A DNA stretch of 64,000 bases from Clostridia bacterium. Its GTDB lineage: Bacteria > Bacillota > Clostridia > Oscillospirales > CAG-272. Numbering within the stretch: the first letter of the stretch is position 1; every line of letters starts with the position of its first letter. A model generated the notes under the pieces. It worked only from the letters and a program-made list of their open reading frames with translations, did not search any database and was not told the DNA's origin. This document shows positions 34,798-44,544 of this stretch, in pieces. The translations under genes and the position numbers were made by a program. The stretch spans positions 16,433 through 80,432 of the forward strand of contig JAFUOH010000009.1 of assembly GCA_017482055.1 (NCBI GenBank), in the 5' to 3' direction.

Positions 34798-36408
34798 TTA
34801 CTTGAAATTGACATCATATGTCAGGCGACCTTTGGCGGTATGCTTGCCTGCGAGTACATCGAGCGCGGCATCAATGTTGGCTGTCGATACGCCGCCGATA
34901 ATAAGTCGTGGAATGTGGGGGATTTCCTCCAGCACGAACGGATTGCCGAAGTGTACGACAGTGGAAATGCGGTTTGTCATCTGCATTGCAAACATAAGAG
35001 ACTGTATGCGCTGCGTGAAATTATCTGCTCCCGCATATGCCGGTGCTTCGGCGAAGGTGATGAATATAACATCATCATAGCCTATAGAGCTTTGAAGCAC
35101 ACGGCAGTTTTGATGGTTGGTCGGAAACTGATATATCGGGCACACAGCACTTTCGGGGAACAGCTCCTTCAGCTTTTCGGCGATTTTTACAGGATAGTAC
35201 CAGCCGTTGGTAAAGGTGTCCACCGATACCTTGCCGAAATCGGAAAGGTCGCTTTCATTGTGCGCCATGACCACAAAAAAGTGCTTTTTGTCACGCGGTA
35301 TGGATACCTCAAGTCCGTCGTCTGTCCGTGCGTAGACCGAATCGCGGTTGATCCTGTCGAATTTTGCGATATCCTCATCGGTATATTCGGTGAACTTGGG
35401 CTCCATCTCATAAACCTTGTGCTGTGCCGCAAGGACACGGCGTACCGCCTCGTCCAGCCGCTCGTCGGTGATGATGCCCTCATTGTAGCAGTCGGTCAGA
35501 TCGTCATAGGCCTTTTTGGACGAGAACCACGGGAGGATGAACTCGTTTCCTGCTTCGATACACATTCCCTTAGCACGGGTGTCGCCGAATTTCGCCTTGA
35601 TGCCCATCATGTCCAGTGCATCTGTAATGGCGAATCCGTCAAAGCCCTGCTCGCGGATGATGCCGATAGCCTTTTTTGATAAGCTGACCGGGTAATCGGG
35701 GTCGATATTCACGAATTTTTTGTGGGATGTCATGATGCCGTCAAGCAATCCCTCCTTGTGCAGCTCAAGATAGGGATATAGATAATAGTTGAGAAGCGCT
35801 TCCTCGGTAAGCTCGGAATAGGATTCTGCCATGTGGGAATCAAGGCGCAGGGGATTGTCACCGCCGGGATAGTGCTTTCCGACGCGTAGCACTCCCCCGT
35901 CGCGAAGCCCGCGTGCCTCCGCCTTGGCAAGCTCTGTGACACGGTACTTGTCACATCCCAGGGAGCGGATGTTGGTGCCGCAGGCACCCCATGCGTTCTG
36001 CATATCGAGAATCGGCGCACAGACAACATTGTATCCCATCTGCCGTGCGGTGATCGCAGTTACCTTGCCGAATGTATACGCAAGCTCCTCGCTGTCCGCC
36101 ATACCGATGGCGTTGTGTCTGCCGATAAGATGGTCACCGAGACCGCTTTCCGCGTCGGTAAAGATAAGTATGGGATAATCGGCGGCTTCCTTGATTTTTG
36201 CTATAGCCTCATCGCGGCGGTCGATGACCGTAGGCACCCAAACCGCACCGAGGGAATGATTTCTGATAAGCTCCAGGGTATATTCCAGATTGTCGTCAAA
36301 TTCACCGTAGATCTTTTTGTCGGACGGCTTAAGCGGACGGATGATACCCGCCATTACCATGCCCAACTTTTGGGCGGTGGAAAGTTCTTCGAATTTCAGC
36401 TCCTTCAT
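34798..36408 (-). CDS. Glycoside hydrolase family 3 protein (NagZ-like)
   Basis: The 536-residue protein has the GH3 barrel. KHYPGGDNPLRLDSH (about 178-192) matches the NagZ-type loop with its Asp-His acid/base pair, and GFDGFAITDALDMMG (about 255-269) holds the nucleophile aspartate. A C-terminal alpha/beta domain follows (about 370-536). The loop favours beta-N-acetylglucosaminidase activity over beta-glucosidase. No signal peptide is seen, so it probably acts inside the cell, for example on imported sugars or cell-wall fragments. The solute-binding lipoprotein gene is directly upstream on the same strand. Confidence 0.85.
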   Translation of the reverse strand: MKELKFEELSTAQKLGMVMAGIIRPLKPSDKKIYGEFDDNLEYTLELIRNHSLGAVWVPTVIDRRDEAIAKIKEAADYPILIFTDAESGLGDHLIGRHNAIGMADSEELAYTFGKVTAITARQMGYNVVCAPILDMQNAWGACGTNIRSLGCDKYRVTELAKAEARGLRDGGVLRVGKHYPGGDNPLRLDSHMAESYSELTEEALLNYYLYPYLELHKEGLLDGIMTSHKKFVNIDPDYPVSLSKKAIGIIREQGFDGFAITDALDMMGIKAKFGDTRAKGMCIEAGNEFILPWFSSKKAYDDLTDCYNEGIITDERLDEAVRRVLAAQHKVYEMEPKFTEYTDEDIAKFDRINRDSVYARTDDGLEVSIPRDKKHFFVVMAHNESDLSDFGKVSVDTFTNGWYYPVKIAEKLKELFPESAVCPIYQFPTNHQNCRVLQSSIGYDDVIFITFAEAPAYAGADNFTQRIQSLMFAMQMTNRISTVVHFGNPFVLEEIPHIPRLIIGGVSTANIDAALDVLAGKHTAKGRLTYDVNFK

Positions 36409-36450
36409 AAAATTACATATCCTTTCCCAATTTGTCTCCGAGGTTCACGC

Positions 36451-37947
36451 TTATTCAAGCACTTCGATGAATTCATCGAGCGCCGCCTCTGCCGCAGAAA
36501 CATTGGCGTCGTACATCGAAGCAAAGCCCTCGCCGCCGTTGTATACAAGGTGGCAGAACTTACCCGACAATTCACCCCAGTTATAATAAATACCGAGGTC
36601 GTAGGACACGGAATCAAGAATAAGGTCAAGCATTTCTGCGCTGATGGTATCGCGTGTGTATTTTGACTTGATGGCAGTTTCATAGTATGCCGGGCGCACC
36701 GTATCATGAGATTCTGCGGCAAGCGCTTCGATAATGATGGATGTACGCTCAAGATCGGGATTGGTTACCGGGATAGCCATAACTGCCGCGACCTGGTTTA
36801 CGGCGGAGTAATATTCATCCTGCTCCTCATCGAGCTTCGGAGACGGTACGAGACCGAATTCCACATCCGCCTGTCGCATATCCTCGATGGCAACCATGCA
36901 CTCACCCATAAACAGGGCGTTGCCGGAGGTGAACACATTCAAAAGCTCGGCGTAGTTGTCACTTGGCTCAAAGCCCACAGGAGCTGCCGAGCCGTAATTG
37001 TCTGCGGTAAGTGCATATCTGATCCAATAGTCCTGCAGTCCGACTATCTTTTCTATAACATTGTAAACGCGGTCGTTGTTCATTGTCAGCGAAATTTCAC
37101 CGTCAGCATTGGCAGTGGCAATACGCTCACCTGCACCGACATAAGATGCTGTGATAACATAGTCGTGAGCTACAAGTCCCCACTTGTCATTCTTTGTCCA
37201 CTTGCTGTCACCGTCGTCGATAGTTGCGGCCTTGATCATCTCTGCCATTTTGTCCATTGTCCATTTGCCGCTTTCAACCAGCTCATAGGGATCTTCGAGA
37301 CCGTACGAATCAATGAGCTGCTTGTTGAAGTAATAGAGCCAGATAGCGTCAAGATGACGGATCGTAATATCGGAGAAGAAGAAATAATTGTCGCCGCCGA
37401 TCTCAAGCTCGTCTATGCATCTCTGATCATACCACGGCTTGGAAAGATCCATGTAGGGCATTTCAGACAGCGGCACAAGAATATTTTCCTGTGCAAAGGT
37501 TGCCGCATCGGTGATCTTGGGCATGACTACATCGTAAATATGCTCCTGCGACATCACGGCCTGGCGTACAGGCTCGGCAATATTGTGGCCATTTACGCGG
37601 TCATGGACGATCTTTACACCAAGGCGCTCCTCTATTGCAAGATTGCGATCATATATTGCCTTGTACACGACATCGCCTCGAGCCTCATCATCCTCGACTA
37701 CAAGGTCGTCGTTAGCCCAGTCGGTAGCACCTGTTCCGCCGCGTGCGAGGATGTGGGATTCTTGGTTCTCATAGAAAGCGTCCTCGGGGATATCTGCTTT
37801 AAGCTCGGCGGTAGTATTCGAATCTGTGGTACCAGCATAAGAGTCATTACCTGTGTGATCGCTGCCGGGTGTGGTGTTGCTGCAGGCTGAGCATAGCATT
37901 GTAATTGTCAGCGCTAATGATAAAGAGATAATTTTTTTCATTTGCAT
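36451..37947 (-). CDS. ABC-transporter solute-binding lipoprotein, no permease adjacent
   Basis: The 498-residue protein starts MQMKKIISLSLALTITML and has a lipobox-like CSAC, giving a lipid anchor. A Ser/Thr/Asp-rich linker (about 24-50) precedes a type-1 (sugar-type) binding-protein fold, with ERLGVKIVHDR and FTSGNALFMGE as typical stretches. Family members usually deliver sugars to a two-permease ABC importer; no permease is within the window, so it may use a shared permease elsewhere. Start ATG 37947 has AAAGG five bases upstream. The GH3 gene follows, suggesting a shared sugar substrate (inference). Confidence 0.85.
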   Translation of the reverse strand: MQMKKIISLSLALTITMLCSACSNTTPGSDHTGNDSYAGTTDSNTTAELKADIPEDAFYENQESHILARGGTGATDWANDDLVVEDDEARGDVVYKAIYDRNLAIEERLGVKIVHDRVNGHNIAEPVRQAVMSQEHIYDVVMPKITDAATFAQENILVPLSEMPYMDLSKPWYDQRCIDELEIGGDNYFFFSDITIRHLDAIWLYYFNKQLIDSYGLEDPYELVESGKWTMDKMAEMIKAATIDDGDSKWTKNDKWGLVAHDYVITASYVGAGERIATANADGEISLTMNNDRVYNVIEKIVGLQDYWIRYALTADNYGSAAPVGFEPSDNYAELLNVFTSGNALFMGECMVAIEDMRQADVEFGLVPSPKLDEEQDEYYSAVNQVAAVMAIPVTNPDLERTSIIIEALAAESHDTVRPAYYETAIKSKYTRDTISAEMLDLILDSVSYDLGIYYNWGELSGKFCHLVYNGGEGFASMYDANVSAAEAALDEFIEVLE

Positions 37948-38062
37948 ATTCACCTTTCGCTTTAATAAAGTAGGATATCTTTGCTGAATCGGGTGCGTTT
38001 GAGAAAACTGCTGTTAGACAATGACCGATTATGGTCATATTGCACATTGTTGACATGCTTCA

Positions 38063-38080
38063 TATGATAAATATATCATA
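38063..38080. promoter_or_regulatory. Inverted repeat upstream of the solute-binding protein gene
   Basis: tatgata and tatcata arms are separated by 4 bases, in an AT-rich stretch about 120 bases upstream of the gene. It could be an operator for a sugar regulator or merely part of an AT-rich promoter. Confidence 0.35.
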
Positions 38081-38169
38081 ATAGACAAAAAATGTACATA
38101 CATATCATGTGTATAAAATGTTAACTTATCATGAATATACCAATTTGCAGCTATGATAAAAACATCGGG

Positions 38170-38290
38170 GCTGTTGCACTAAACGTATATTGTGTATAAC
38201 ACCGTAAACTCGTAGGGGCGCATCACGATGCGCCCCTACAGGTTCATATCGAGTTCTTATGCACATTATGCACTAAATGCAACAACTCCT
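38170..38290. repeat. Nested palindromic element, MITE-like
   Basis: A central palindrome (gtaggggcgcat/atgcgcccctac, loop cacg, 38212-38239) is flanked by outer inverted arms tgttgca (38172-38178) and tgcaaca (38278-38284), each next to gcactaaa. The GGGGCG palindrome style is common in dispersed intergenic elements of gut Clostridia. No gene is in 37948-38304. Confidence 0.55.
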
Positions 38291-38304
38291 ACAGTCTATA
38301 TAAA

Positions 38305-39162
38305 TTATACGCCCGAGTATGCAGCGAAACCGCCGTCTACGGGAACTACAACGCCATTGACAAAGCCGGAAGCCTTGTTGTCAACGAGCCACAGAAGCGT
38401 ACCGATGAGATCGTCGGTCTCGCCGAAGCGACCCATGGGTGTATGGCTGAGTATCTTATCGGAGCGGGGGGTAAGAGAACCGTCGGGGTTGAAGAGAAGC
38501 GCACGGTTCTGATTGGTTGCGAAGAAGCCGGGGGCGATAGCGTTTACGCGGATACCCACCTTGGAGAAATGCACCGCGAGCCACTGAGTGAAGTTGGAAA
38601 CAGCCGCCTTTGCGCCCGAGTATGCGGGGATCTTTGTCAGCGGGCTGAACGCGTTCATGGACGAAACGTTGAGAATAACGGTGTCGCCCTTCTTTGCCAT
38701 ATCCTTTGCAAATACCTGAGTGGGCAGCAGAGTGCCGAGGAAGTTAAGATTGAACACGAAGCCGATTCCGTCGGGATCGAGGTCGAAGAAGGTCTTTACA
38801 TCCTCTGCGGTCCCCTCGAGATCCTCGGGGAAGAGGTATTCCTTGGTGGTGGTACCCTTGGGGTTATTGCCGCCTGCGCCGTTCAAGAGAATGTCAACGG
38901 TGCCGAACTTTGCGGTGATCGCTTCGCGAGCCGCTTCAAGGCTTGCCTTATCAAGCACGTTAGCTGCTACAGCCATTGCAGTGCCGCCGTCGGCAACGAT
39001 CTCGTCAACGACCTTCTGAGCCGCATCCTCTCTGAGGTCACACACAGCGACCTTTGCGCCGCACGCTGCAAGAGCCTTTGCAAACTCGGAGCAGAGCACA
39101 CCGCCGCCGCCGGTTACGAGAGCGGTCTTACCGCTAAGATCAATATTAAAAGGTAATTTCAT
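38305..39162 (-). CDS. SDR-family oxidoreductase (D-mannonate oxidoreductase-like)
   Basis: The 285-residue protein is a short-chain dehydrogenase: NAD(P) motif TGGGGVLCSEFA near residue 17, NGAGG motif, catalytic Ser in NVSSMNAF and YSGAK with Tyr and Lys. The C-terminal part (HTPMGRFGETDDLIG, PVDGGFAAYSGV) resembles SDR enzymes that reduce fructuronate to mannonate. No uxaC or uxuA is nearby, so the substrate is inferred only from this resemblance. RBS AAGGAG precedes ATG 39162. Confidence 0.85.
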   Translation of the reverse strand: MKLPFNIDLSGKTALVTGGGGVLCSEFAKALAACGAKVAVCDLREDAAQKVVDEIVADGGTAMAVAANVLDKASLEAAREAITAKFGTVDILLNGAGGNNPKGTTTKEYLFPEDLEGTAEDVKTFFDLDPDGIGFVFNLNFLGTLLPTQVFAKDMAKKGDTVILNVSSMNAFSPLTKIPAYSGAKAAVSNFTQWLAVHFSKVGIRVNAIAPGFFATNQNRALLFNPDGSLTPRSDKILSHTPMGRFGETDDLIGTLLWLVDNKASGFVNGVVVPVDGGFAAYSGV

Positions 39163-39321
39163 GGTTATATCTCCTTTTCTTATATGTAGTATAAGTATAT
39201 TTTAACGCATCGGATGAAAAAAAGAAAGAGTTTTATTGAAGATTCGCAAATTTTTTACTTTAATATAGGAAATCACACACAAAATCAGGTGAAGCTTATG
39301 TTTTTGACCGCGTTTTTCGTA

Positions 39322-40287
39322 TTACCCGTTAAGCATTCTGCTGAGCCCGTTTACCGTGCAGTCAAGCGGCTCGTCTGCAACGGTGATTGTCAGCCCCAGG
39401 GACTTTTCAATATACTCTCCGATACCCGGCAGCTTAGCGCCGCCACCCACAATGATGATGCGATCCACGCTGGAGCTGTCCTCGCCGCAGCGCGGCAGAT
39501 TATTTATGAGTGCGGCGATGGTATCGGCGGCACCGTCTATCTGCGTTGTACAGCATTCGAGCAGTGCGTCTGCGGCGATTTCGATACGGCGGGGCATACC
39601 CGTTGAGCTGTCAACTCCCGTGAAGGTGAGAGCTTGATCATCCGAGCCGTACAGTGATAGCTTATGCTTTGCTTCCCGTGCGGAATTTTGTGTGATGGCG
39701 AGCCCGTAATTCCTGCGTATGTAGGACACTATGCCGGCATCTGCCGCATCGCCCGCGCCGATAGCTGTCTCCGTGCGAAGCAGCTCTCCTGCGCGGATGT
39801 ACGATGCCTCCACACTCCCGGCGCCAATGTCACAGATGATAGTACCGCTGAGCGCCTCCGCTTCATCCTCCGCGGGAGTAAAGCCGCTTCCGAGCAGGGA
39901 AAGCGGTGCTGAATCTACAAGCTCAACCTGCCCTGTACGGCAATCGGAAAGAGCTTTTTGCAGCAATTCACGATTGCGGCTTCCGAGACCGTACTTGGCG
40001 GCGGCGAGAATGTGCTTTTTCGCACGTGGTGCGGCGATCTCAAGACAATGGTCAAGTATTTCCGCCGCGAGATTGAAATCCGTGATATTTCCGTCCAGTA
40101 TCGGGCGGCGGACGGTGACGGTACCCGGTGCGCGCCCGCGTATGAGCAGTGCTTCCGTACCAACGGCGATCACGTTGCCTTCTGTATCCACCGCGGCGAC
40201 GTTTGGCTCACGCAGAACGATCCCCTTGCCCTTTTGGCAGATCTTGATGCCGCGTGTGCCGAAATCTACTCCGAGATATACTGCCAT
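39322..40287 (-). CDS. Divergent MreB-like actin homologue
   Basis: The 321-residue protein has the actin-fold ATP site: phosphate-1 motif LGVDFGTRGIKI near the start, phosphate-2 DIGAGSVEAS (about 165) and adenosine motif IIVGGGAKLPG near the C-terminus. The KGKGIVLREPNVAAVD segment is typical of MreB, which guides wall synthesis along the cell side. It is shorter and more divergent than standard MreB, and mreC/mreD are not adjacent. Its ATG is one base after the maf stop codon, so translation is probably coupled. Confidence 0.8.
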   Translation of the reverse strand: MAVYLGVDFGTRGIKICQKGKGIVLREPNVAAVDTEGNVIAVGTEALLIRGRAPGTVTVRRPILDGNITDFNLAAEILDHCLEIAAPRAKKHILAAAKYGLGSRNRELLQKALSDCRTGQVELVDSAPLSLLGSGFTPAEDEAEALSGTIICDIGAGSVEASYIRAGELLRTETAIGAGDAADAGIVSYIRRNYGLAITQNSAREAKHKLSLYGSDDQALTFTGVDSSTGMPRRIEIAADALLECCTTQIDGAADTIAALINNLPRCGEDSSSVDRIIIVGGGAKLPGIGEYIEKSLGLTITVADEPLDCTVNGLSRMLNG

Positions 40288-40288
40288 A

Positions 40289-40909
40289 TTATTTCCGTTC
40301 CTTTCCGATATAATCGTCGGCGGTGAGTCCGAAATCGCGGGCAAGCATTCTTCGCATGAGCGACAGCGGCAGTCCCACGACGTTATAATAGTCCCCATGA
40401 AGCTCGGTCACAAAGATGCCGCCGAAGCCCTGGATACCGTATGAACCTGCTTTATCCATCGGTTCATTGGAGTCCACGTAGTATCTGACCTCGCCCTCGC
40501 CGAGCTTTGCGAACACGACCTTCGTTTCCTCGGCTTCCGCTGACACAATCTCGCGTCCGTCGATACGTCCGATCATGGCGATTCCCGTAAACACAGAATG
40601 CTCTTTTCCCGAAAGGGACATGAGCGTATTATACGCATCATCTTTATCCTTGGGCTTGCCAAGGACACGCTTGCCGTCCCACACCACGGTGTCGGAGCCG
40701 AGCACTATATAGTCTCCTTTGATGTTCAGCTTTTCTGCCACCGCCTGCGCTTTTCGGTGCGCAAGCTCGCGAACGAGCGCGTCGGGGGATATTTCTCCCT
40801 CGATATTCTCGTCACAGTCGGAGACGATCACGGTAAAATCCATGCCGAGCATTGCGAGTATCTCGCGGCGGCGGGGGGAGTTTGATGCTAAAATAAACTT
40901 AGGTGTCAT
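40289..40909 (-). CDS. maf: Maf-family nucleotide pyrophosphatase
   Basis: Maf hydrolyses non-canonical or certain canonical nucleoside triphosphates (dTTP/UTP type in YhdE-like members). The 206 residues begin with the signature ILASNSPRRREIL, and have GSDTVVWDGKRVLGKPKD with the catalytic aspartate and lysine. It overlaps the DUF4321 gene by 4 bases (ATGA) and is followed by the mreB-like gene; this maf-mreB order is ancient in Firmicutes. Confidence 0.93.
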   Translation of the reverse strand: MTPKFILASNSPRRREILAMLGMDFTVIVSDCDENIEGEISPDALVRELAHRKAQAVAEKLNIKGDYIVLGSDTVVWDGKRVLGKPKDKDDAYNTLMSLSGKEHSVFTGIAMIGRIDGREIVSAEAEETKVVFAKLGEGEVRYYVDSNEPMDKAGSYGIQGFGGIFVTELHGDYYNVVGLPLSLMRRMLARDFGLTADDYIGKERK

Positions 40910-41160
40910 CTTGCCAGCGCCCTCCCGATAACCAGTGCGAGTATGATAAACAGCACTACCGCCAAAGTCAAGTTTATGCTGATAGCAAAGGTCAGCTGCA
41001 TTATGCCAAGATCAAGCGTGAGCGGCGAATTCATGCCAAAGTCAATGCCAAACGCCAGCCACGACAGTGCATTGATCCCCTTGCACAAATTCCCCACAAA
41101 TGTGCCGACCACTATCCCGACCAGCACCAAAAATGTATTGTAAAGTTTACTTTTTGCCAT
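40906..41160 (-). CDS. DUF4321-family small membrane protein
   Basis: The 84-residue protein has two or three membrane segments (about 7-27, 45-60, 62-80), with GTFVGNLCKGI near the N-terminus. It resembles DUF4321, a family found in Clostridia beside maf and mreB. Its function is unknown; the conserved place suggests a role in cell shape or envelope work. Confidence 0.75.
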   Translation of the reverse strand: MAKSKLYNTFLVLVGIVVGTFVGNLCKGINALSWLAFGIDFGMNSPLTLDLGIMQLTFAISINLTLAVVLFIILALVIGRALAR

Positions 41161-41235
41161 TGTTATTTCTCCTTCTTCCGTTTAGCTAAAGAGTATGCGA
41201 GTGCTCCCATACGCTATGCAACGCACTCGTCGGCA

Positions 41236-41685
41236 TTAATTCCTGCCCGTAGACCCGAAGCCGCCTGTGCCGCGTTCGGTGTCGTCGAGCTCCGGGACTT
41301 GGGTAAAGAGTGCGTGAAGGACGGGGACAAACATCAACTGAGCGATACGGTCACCGGGGACTATCGTGTAGGGGACATCCGAGCGGTTGATGAGGGAAAC
41401 GGAGATCTCGCCGCGGTAGTCACTGTCGATGACACCGATGCCGTTGGCAAGGGTGATGCCGTGCTTGGTGGAAAGCCCGCTGCGTGCGGCGATGATTGCG
41501 ACAACGCCCGAGGTCTCCGGGGAAATGGCGATGCCGGAGGGTATCACGGCGCGCCCGTGGGGCTCGATTGTGATTGCCGAGTCTGCCGCTGAGCGAAGAT
41601 CCACCGCCGCCGAGCCTGCGGTAGCATATTCGGGTACCGACGAACATTGGCGTACCAGCTTAATTTTCACATTTATTTCATTCAT
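41236..41685 (-). CDS. dut: dUTP diphosphatase
   Basis: Dut hydrolyses dUTP to dUMP, keeping uracil out of DNA. The 149-residue protein shows all five motifs of trimeric dUTPase: AGSAAVDLRSA, ARSGLSTKHG, NGIGVIDSDYRGEI, GDRIAQLMFVP and the C-terminal RGTGGFGSTG arm. Its ATG overlaps the stop of the U32 gene (ATGA). Confidence 0.96.
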   Translation of the reverse strand: MNEINVKIKLVRQCSSVPEYATAGSAAVDLRSAADSAITIEPHGRAVIPSGIAISPETSGVVAIIAARSGLSTKHGITLANGIGVIDSDYRGEISVSLINRSDVPYTIVPGDRIAQLMFVPVLHALFTQVPELDDTERGTGGFGSTGRN

Positions 41686-43730
41686 TTTACGATCCTCCTG
41701 ATCTTACCGTCCTTTGGCGGTAGTGGCTTGCCCGAGAGCAGCGCTTTCACTTCCTCGCGGGACTCATCGGTAAAAATATAGTGTCCGCCGCCGATGCGAT
41801 AGCGGATGAGCTCATTACGCTTGTCCTCCATGAAGATCGGCACGCTGTTGTACATGATGTTGCGGTGCCGCCACGCGCGCGTTAGTGGAAAATCGGTGCC
41901 TTTTCGGTCACGCATGGGCAAAAAGCTGCGCTTTTTGCATTCGTCACAGGAATAAAGGTCGCGGATCACGCATTTTTCAAGGGTCATCAGCGGCACTCTG
42001 CCGTATATTATCGGAGGGAGTCCGAGGTCACGGAGCTGCGGCAGGGTGAGCTCCGGTGAAGCAATCAGATCGGCGAAGCCAAGCTCCAAAAGAGCTTCCG
42101 CTGTGTAAGCATTGAAAATATTCAGCCTGAAATCGCCGTGTGTGACCATTCCCGCCGACATTGCAAGCGCGATGTGACCGAGATTCGATACAAGCGCATG
42201 ACGTATACCTGCGTTTGCGGCGGTTTTCAGCATTGCCGAGATCTCGGCGACTTCCGAATCAAATACAACCGGCGGGATGATAACGCCGTTTACACGATCG
42301 CACATTTCGGGAGAGAATTTTTCCAGCGGAAGGTAGACGATGTCACAGCCCGATATATGGTCGGGAATGCTGTCATAAGAACAGAACCGAGCAGTCTTGG
42401 CGGGAGGCGGAAGCTCACAGCTCGGCATATCGAGCTTCCCCGGAAGCCGCGGCTCTCGGCGAAGCGTGAGCTTGGCGGTTATCGCATCCACTGCGTCTCG
42501 GCGCAGAGCGTTCAGGGCGGACAGAGGCATTATAAGCCCGTCGTCCAGACGCACGGTGCCGCTTCCGGGACGAAACGGCGTATTCCCGAGCTTTTCCAGG
42601 TTCTTTATTACCGATTCGTATGTCATGGGACGGTTTTCAGCTTTGTCGGGGATGGCTCCGCATACCGTGGCGGTGACTCCGTCTACCTCGGCGTACAGCT
42701 CTGCGGGCTTGCCCGCCTCGATGCGTATACGCATGTTTAAGGGTCGGCGGCGCTCACGGCACAGCGCGGCGTAGTCGGTGGCTTTAGCGGTCTTGTCCGC
42801 GCTTTCCGCCTTGTCGGCTTCGGTGCGTATACCGAGCATTTTGCGGTCAACGGTCTTGGTGTAATATCCGTCGGTGAAGCCGCTTCGTGAAAACAGAGCG
42901 CGCAGCTCGGCGAGCTCGTCCTGTGTGGCGTTGCGTCTCTCATCAAGCAGACGGCGATAGATGCGGGTGACGCCATACACGTAGTCGGGGCTTTTCATTC
43001 TGCCTTCTATTTTAAGGGAAGCTACGCCGAGATCAAGTATTTCTGTTATGTGAGATGCAAGGCAGATATCCTTTAAGCTCAGCGCGTAGGTGTCGCGCTC
43101 CTTAGCGCCGCACCTTTTATAGGGCAGACGGCAGGGCTGCGCACACTCACCGCGGTTGCCGCTTCGTCCGCCTATCAGTGAGCTTGCAAGGCAGCCGCCC
43201 GACTGCGATACGCAGATGGCTCCATGGATGAACATCTCGGTCTCAATGGGTGAATTTGTACAGAGTACGGCAAGGTCGTCACGAGACAGCTCACGTGCCG
43301 CTACCATGCGGGAAAAGCCCATATCTGCAAGCGTCCGCGCCGCATCGGTGTTGTGGCCTGCCGCCTGTGTACTTGCGTGAAGCTCAAAGTCGGGGAAATA
43401 CCGATGTATCAGCCGTGCCGCGCCGAGGTCGGCGACAATAAGTGCATCGGCGCCCAGAGTGTAGAGCTCTTCTACATATTTCAGGACATCGTGCATTTCA
43501 CGGTTGTGCACCAGAGTGTTGAGGGTTATGTTGGTTTTAACGCCGTAAAGACGGCATTTATCAATGGCATCCCGCAGCGCATCGTCCGCGAAATTTTTGG
43601 CGTTCATGCGTGCGTTGAACACCGCGCCGCCGAAATATACCGCGTCGGCACCTCCCGCGATGGCGGCATCAAGCGCCTCCGGGGAGCCCGCAGGGGCAAG
43701 CAACTCGGGAATGTGTACGGTTTTGTTCAT
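41682..43730 (-). CDS. U32-family protein (TrhP/RlhA-type RNA hydroxylation family)
   Basis: The 682-residue protein starts with LLAPAGSPEALDAAIAGGAD, the U32 hallmark, and has a Cys cluster near GGRSGNRGECAQPCRLPY and later CDECKKR. Some U32 proteins were called collagenases, but well-studied relatives hydroxylate tRNA or rRNA uridine/cytidine using prephenate-related chemistry. This long form with a C-terminal extension beyond residue 400 is common in Clostridia. It is the first gene of a short operon with dut. Confidence 0.88.
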   Translation of the reverse strand: MNKTVHIPELLAPAGSPEALDAAIAGGADAVYFGGAVFNARMNAKNFADDALRDAIDKCRLYGVKTNITLNTLVHNREMHDVLKYVEELYTLGADALIVADLGAARLIHRYFPDFELHASTQAAGHNTDAARTLADMGFSRMVAARELSRDDLAVLCTNSPIETEMFIHGAICVSQSGGCLASSLIGGRSGNRGECAQPCRLPYKRCGAKERDTYALSLKDICLASHITEILDLGVASLKIEGRMKSPDYVYGVTRIYRRLLDERRNATQDELAELRALFSRSGFTDGYYTKTVDRKMLGIRTEADKAESADKTAKATDYAALCRERRRPLNMRIRIEAGKPAELYAEVDGVTATVCGAIPDKAENRPMTYESVIKNLEKLGNTPFRPGSGTVRLDDGLIMPLSALNALRRDAVDAITAKLTLRREPRLPGKLDMPSCELPPPAKTARFCSYDSIPDHISGCDIVYLPLEKFSPEMCDRVNGVIIPPVVFDSEVAEISAMLKTAANAGIRHALVSNLGHIALAMSAGMVTHGDFRLNIFNAYTAEALLELGFADLIASPELTLPQLRDLGLPPIIYGRVPLMTLEKCVIRDLYSCDECKKRSFLPMRDRKGTDFPLTRAWRHRNIMYNSVPIFMEDKRNELIRYRIGGGHYIFTDESREEVKALLSGKPLPPKDGKIRRIVK

Positions 43731-43927
43731 ATATGTTCGCTTTCTCCATGATATTTTTACTGCGAAACTCTTGCAATTTCATCGAATACAGGGTATAATA
43801 TAATCGGTGGATAACATAGCTAATATATATTATAATATAAAATTGACGATTTGCAAAGCCCATTTGCAAAAATTTTCAAAAAATATATGATTATCCGCCG
43901 AAATAATTAACAGGGAGATATAAAATC

Positions 43928-44521
43928 ATGAAAAAGCTTGCACTTCTTCTCGGCGCGCTTATTCTTGCGGGTACTTTTATGACTGCTTGCAGCGGTGACG
44001 GACATAAGAACGGAGGAGACGGCGTTTATACGGATGTTTCCGAATATACCGAGGGTGTCACATCTGCCGAGGGATATGAGAGCGCATGGAGCGGCATTAA
44101 ATTTACCGCCTCCGACAGTATCACAATGGCGGATGACGAGGAGCTTGCAGAGATTGCGGCTCTCGAGGACGGCGCCATATATGAAATGATGGCTACCGAC
44201 AACACAAACTATGATACCGTGCTTGTCAGAACCTTATCTGCAGGCGAAGGCGTTACCTTTGAGGATTATCTTACGGCTCAACTGGATTCCATCAAATCTC
44301 AGTATGAAGCCAACGGTCTTAATGTTGAGTATTCCGAGCTTGATAATGCGACCTTTGGCGGCAGAAGCTACAGGGGTGCGCTTTATACCGTAAGCATGAA
44401 CGGTACTGCTATCTATCAGTGCGTATACCGCGCAATGCTCGGCGACCGCATTTCCGAGGTCTACTTTACCTACTCCGATGAAGCCGCATTCAATGCGCTT
44501 ATGGATTGCTTTGCCGAATAA
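43928..44521 (+). CDS. Small lipoprotein, unknown function
   Basis: The 197-residue protein begins MKKLALLLGALILAGTFMTAC, a signal peptide with lipobox MTAC, so it is anchored outside. The mature part is acidic with no recognised domain. RBS GGGAG precedes the ATG. It is followed closely by proB on the same strand; nothing links it to proline synthesis. Confidence 0.75.
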   Translation: MKKLALLLGALILAGTFMTACSGDGHKNGGDGVYTDVSEYTEGVTSAEGYESAWSGIKFTASDSITMADDEELAEIAALEDGAIYEMMATDNTNYDTVLVRTLSAGEGVTFEDYLTAQLDSIKSQYEANGLNVEYSELDNATFGGRSYRGALYTVSMNGTAIYQCVYRAMLGDRISEVYFTYSDEAAFNALMDCFAE

Positions 44522-44544
44522 TACAGAGGAACACAAAAGATAAA

